From: Candidatus Helarchaeota archaeon
GTDB taxonomy: Archaea > Asgardarchaeota > Lokiarchaeia > Helarchaeales > HEL-GB-A
DNA: 34,579 nt
Assembly (NCBI GenBank): GCA_016840125.1
Contig: JAEOSY010000471.1
Span: 1 to 34,579 of the forward strand
Direction of reading: 5' to 3'
Made by a program: the position numbers and the translations under genes. Below the pieces are notes generated by a model. The model saw only the letters and a list, made by a program, of their open reading frames with translations. It ran no database searches and was not told the origin of the DNA. Within the stretch, counting starts at the first letter, position 1. Each line of letters begins with the position of its first letter. Below, in pieces: positions 31,670-34,579 of the stretch.

Positions 31670-32431
31670 ATGAAAGAATCCAAAAGCTTAAGTCAGCGAC
31701 TTTATGCCTTTCTAACAGACCCGAAAAGAGTGAAATGGTCCACCATTGCGGCCTTTATGGTGTTTGGGTTAACAATAGCAATCGGATATATAATTGCTCA
31801 ATTCGATCCCGCCGGACCTGGACCAGATCTTGCGGGATATAATATAATTGATGACTATATTAGCAACATGGGTTCTATTAGATACACGCCCTTTCCTTAT
31901 TTGTTAGATGCAGGATGTATAATTACATCATTTCTTTTAATTCCAGCAATATTTTATATGGAAAAGGAACTAGCTCCACTCCCAGAAACGGCTGAAGAAC
32001 TAAAAGAATGTTCACGAATGAGATTACGTCTGGGGAGTATAGGATTTGCGTGGATGGTTATTGGACTTATTGGAATGTTTGGTGTAGGCTTATTTTCCGA
32101 AGATATGGGACTTCTCTTACAACCATATACCGGCGAGGATTTACATTGGATATTTACAATAGTGGTATTTGGCGGACTTGCCATGGGCGGTATTTTTTAT
32201 GGGCTTCTTGTTCTCTTTTACAAGACAATACTCCCAAAATGGTTAGGTCTTTATATGGTTTTTGTACCTTCCATTTGTGCTGCAATTTTATTTGGAACGG
32301 GATTCCCACCCATTACTGAATGGATAACTATGATGTCGGCAATTGCATATCTCATGGTGGGGGGGCTATATGTATTGAAGCATATAAACAAAGAATTGGC
32401 AGCTCCAAAGACAGATCTCAACAAATCTTAA
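31670..32431 (+). CDS. DUF998-like integral membrane protein
   Basis: 253 residues with about six helices. The outer loop after helix 1 carries YNIIDDYISNMGSIRYTPFPYLLDAG, close to the Y-S-x-x-x-x-x-I-S-x-L-G pattern of DUF998 proteins, and a later conserved His sits in GEDLHWIFTIVVFGG. These points are typical of this poorly understood membrane family. Function is unknown. It has its own TATA box and is flanked by the kinase and pheS genes in the same direction, with 74 and about 100 bases between, so it is likely transcribed by itself. Confidence 0.78.
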   Translation: MKESKSLSQRLYAFLTDPKRVKWSTIAAFMVFGLTIAIGYIIAQFDPAGPGPDLAGYNIIDDYISNMGSIRYTPFPYLLDAGCIITSFLLIPAIFYMEKELAPLPETAEELKECSRMRLRLGSIGFAWMVIGLIGMFGVGLFSEDMGLLLQPYTGEDLHWIFTIVVFGGLAMGGIFYGLLVLFYKTILPKWLGLYMVFVPSICAAILFGTGFPPITEWITMMSAIAYLMVGGLYVLKHINKELAAPKTDLNKS

Positions 32432-32536
32432 GAAACAATTTAACAAACTTAAATAAAAAAATCAATTATTATTACACATAACACTTTGAGAAGAAATTAC
32501 AATTAGAGAAGCCGTCTAATTGTGGAAGTAAAGAAA

Positions 32537-34024
32537 ATGGAATTAGTCCTCAATGAATCCCAAAAACAAGTGTTAAAACAAGTCACCCGCAAATTAAAAT
32601 CAATTGAAGCGATAAATTCAGAGATAAAACTACCATTTGAGAAGGCACAATCTATCTTAGGATACTTTATTTCTGCAGATCTGGTGGATAGAGAGCAAAA
32701 GGTCGAATTAGTTCATGAAATAACTGATGAGGGAACGCAATATTTAGATCATAAACTTCCTGAAGAAGAACTGATTGATCTTGTAAAACAGAAAATCACT
32801 GCAATGAAGGATATTAAGAGTAAGATAAAGGACAAGACTAGGTTTAGTATTGCAATAAATTGGGCAAAGAAGAATAACTGGATAGAAATTGATAAGGGAA
32901 ATGTGAAATTAATTGAAGAGCTATCTGTTATTACTAAAAAAATAGAGGACCTCAGAGAAATACTTGGAACGCCCGGAAAAGGGGAAGAAGTGAATCTGAC
33001 CGAGTTAACCGAACGAAATTTACTGACTGAGACTGAAAAAAAATTAGATCTGTACAAATTGAAGAAGAGTATTACAGAAAAAAAACTGAATGCCCTTTTA
33101 AGTTCGAACATAAAAACTTCAGTGACTTCAGCAGATCTCATGTCAGGGAATTGGAAGAGCTACACATACAAAAAATACAATGTAGATACTCCCACAGAAA
33201 AAATTCTGTTTGGAAGGAAATCTATCTATTTAGAATTCTTGAAAACGATTCGAGAAGGATTGCTGGCACTGGGGTTTGAGGAATTTGATAGCCCTATAGT
33301 TGATTTGGAATTCTACAATTGTGATTTGCTTTTTATGCCCCAAGATCACGTCGCACGGGGAATTCATGATTTGTTTTTCGTAGATAGTGGGGATAGGGGT
33401 GATATTAGAAACAGATCCCTGTTAGAACGTGTCAGTGCGGTGCATCTAAATGGAGCTGAAACAGGTTCTACGGGGTGGAATTATGAGTTTGATGAAAATA
33501 AGTCCTCCAATTTGATTTTACGATCACAAACCACAGCAGTATCAGCACATACCCTTGAGGAATTGATGAATCGTCCCGAACCTATGAAGATGTTTTGCCT
33601 CGGGAAATGCTTTAGACCTGATACAATTGACCGCACCCACAGCTTTGAGTTCTGGCAATGTGAGGGGATTATCTGTGGAGATAATTTAAGCATCAAGCAC
33701 CTCTTTGGTATGCTTACCGAGATATGTCACATGGTTGGAGTGAAAAAGATCAAATTTATGCCAGGGTACTTCCCTTTCACGGAGCCAAGTGTTTCCGGAT
33801 TTATTAAACACCCGAAGCTGGGGTGGATCGAAGCCCTTCCAGGTGGTATTTTTCGACCTGAGCTCCTCTATCCATACAATTATAAAAAAACAGTACTCGC
33901 ATACGGGATTGGTGTGACCCGATTAGCTATGACTGCCCTTGGGATTGATGACATCCGTGATGTGTATTCGAGTGATGTCGAGCTGCTTAAAAATCTACCA
34001 TTATATAGGGGGAAAATCGAATGA
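32537..34024 (+). CDS. pheS: Phenylalanyl-tRNA synthetase alpha subunit
   Basis: Catalytic subunit of the alpha2-beta2 enzyme that charges tRNA-Phe. About 495 residues, archaeal/eukaryotic type. N-terminal winged-helix repeats (about 1-150) include VLKQVTRKLKSIEAINSEI and INWAKKNNWIEI. The class II core begins near 220, with motif 2 FRPDTIDRTHSFEFWQ (about 359-374), the phenylalanine-pocket region YFPFTEPSVSGF and motif 3 GIGVTRLAMTALGIDDIRD. ATG 32537 gives MELVLNESQKQVLK, matching the usual archaeal start; GTG 32522 is the alternative. The stop overlaps the pheT ATG (ATGA), so the subunits are translationally coupled. Confidence 0.96.
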   Translation: MELVLNESQKQVLKQVTRKLKSIEAINSEIKLPFEKAQSILGYFISADLVDREQKVELVHEITDEGTQYLDHKLPEEELIDLVKQKITAMKDIKSKIKDKTRFSIAINWAKKNNWIEIDKGNVKLIEELSVITKKIEDLREILGTPGKGEEVNLTELTERNLLTETEKKLDLYKLKKSITEKKLNALLSSNIKTSVTSADLMSGNWKSYTYKKYNVDTPTEKILFGRKSIYLEFLKTIREGLLALGFEEFDSPIVDLEFYNCDLLFMPQDHVARGIHDLFFVDSGDRGDIRNRSLLERVSAVHLNGAETGSTGWNYEFDENKSSNLILRSQTTAVSAHTLEELMNRPEPMKMFCLGKCFRPDTIDRTHSFEFWQCEGIICGDNLSIKHLFGMLTEICHMVGVKKIKFMPGYFPFTEPSVSGFIKHPKLGWIEALPGGIFRPELLYPYNYKKTVLAYGIGVTRLAMTALGIDDIRDVYSSDVELLKNLPLYRGKIE

Positions 34025-34579
34025 AGACGGAACTCAAGCTTTCTAAGTTTCTAAAAGACATAGGACATAGTATCAAGCTCGACGAACTCATCGACACCCT
34101 TTTCTTATTGAAGGTAGAATTGGAGGAGCTTAATGAGGAAGAAGACATTATCGAATTTGAGATTACCCCCGATAGAGTAGATCTTCTTTCAGTCAAGAAT
34201 CTCATTAAATTAGTATATAACTACTATGGGTGGGAAAGACAGGAGCCTAATCTTACAGTTCATGATTCAGATTATGAAATTAATGTAATGCAATCGGTAC
34301 TTCCGATACGTCCTTATATCGCAGGAGCAGTTATTAAAAATCTCATCATAGATCAAGATGATCTAATTGAAATGATCAATTTACAGGAAGCTCTGCATTC
34401 ATCATTGGCGAGGGATAGGGTGAAGGCTAGTATTGGGCTATATGTTTATGATTTACTGAGATTTCCCCTTATTTACGAAGCAAAATCACCCACCGAAATT
34501 GCATTTGAACCTTTAAGTGTAGGTGATGAAACATTTCCGGTTATGAGTGGAAGAGGTATCTTGGAACGGCATCCAACGG
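34021..34579 (+). CDS. pheT: Phenylalanyl-tRNA synthetase beta subunit, 5' part
   Basis: The first 186 codons; the gene runs off the right edge. ATG 34021 shares ATGA with the pheS stop. The visible part is the archaeal-type B1 region: KLSKFLKDIG, KVELEELNEEEDIIEFEITPDRVDLLSVKNL with the conserved D-R-x-D-L-L-S-V motif at about 57-64, YGWE, and VLPIRPYIAGAVIKNL followed by LQEALHSSLARDRVKASIGLYVYDL. There is no N-terminal tRNA-binding (EMAP-like) domain of the bacterial PheT kind. It forms the structural partner of PheS and, in the family, carries the editing domain. Confidence 0.93.
   Translation, partial: MKTELKLSKFLKDIGHSIKLDELIDTLFLLKVELEELNEEEDIIEFEITPDRVDLLSVKNLIKLVYNYYGWERQEPNLTVHDSDYEINVMQSVLPIRPYIAGAVIKNLIIDQDDLIEMINLQEALHSSLARDRVKASIGLYVYDLLRFPLIYEAKSPTEIAFEPLSVGDETFPVMSGRGILERHPT

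Noticed and set aside
1..34579. tRNA, rRNA, CRISPR or transposase features
   Set aside because: Looked for on both strands by eye; no cloverleaf-like sequence, spaced repeat array or transposase motif was found.

Overview
The window reads as a piece of an archaeal chromosome, most probably from an Asgard archaeon. It is AT-rich and densely coded. Start sites mix ATG, TTG and GTG and are often preceded by GGTGA-type ribosome sites. Promoters carry TATA boxes. The archaeal signature comes from archaeal-type PheS/PheT, a geranylgeranyl-reductase-like flavoprotein, and DUF763, DUF166 and THEP1-like proteins. The Asgard assignment rests on two full-length Rag/Gtr-like GTPases, each with a G domain plus a C-terminal roadblock-like domain, and is an inference. 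I see no rRNA, tRNA, CRISPR array or insertion sequence, and no gene-free stretch longer than 300 bases.

Layout. 1-3058 (minus): three genes, namely the N-terminal part of a membrane-anchored heparinase II/III-like protein that runs off the left edge, and two unrecognised genes that overlap by 8 bases. 3166-3879 (plus): a seven-helix membrane protein with a relative at 22279-22995. 3990-8144 (plus): a long-form phosphoglycerate dehydrogenase (serA), an alpha/beta hydrolase, a DUF763 protein and an unknown protein. 8150-10447 (minus): a Rag-like GTPase followed by a secreted FG-GAP-type propeller with a C-terminal membrane anchor. A small, apparently frameshifted membrane peptide lies at 10535-10689. 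10686-14126 (minus): the geranylgeranyl-reductase-like gene with two tandem palindromes at its promoter, and a DUF4139 protein. 14224-15879 (plus): a membrane-anchored seven-repeat propeller protein, convergent with the second Rag-like GTPase (15903-16829, minus).

16980-17999 (plus): a tiny two-helix membrane protein and a second alpha/beta hydrolase. 18033-20789 (minus): a complete BtuFCD/FecBCD-type importer whose promoter has a perfect 10-base inverted repeat at the predicted transcription start, and whose permease appears to start at CTG. 21036-22133 (minus): a cysteine-rich ferredoxin-domain protein. 23154-23630 (plus): an unknown protein.

23801-30460 is the most interesting block. A minus-strand group (ModE-like regulator, THEP1-like NTPase, DUF166 protein) diverges from a plus-strand operon. 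That operon encodes two membrane-anchored extracellular proteins built of sulfite-oxidase/molybdopterin-binding-fold domains, followed by an ECF transporter (S component, fused double ATPase, EcfT). The shared promoter region holds ModE-operator-like repeats. I read this as a candidate molybdenum/tungsten or pterin-cofactor uptake system in which SUOX-fold domains capture substrate for an ECF transporter. The substrate is not shown by the sequence.

30516-34579 (plus): a galactokinase-like GHMP kinase, a DUF998-like membrane protein, pheS, and the first part of pheT, which overlaps pheS by ATGA and runs off the right edge.
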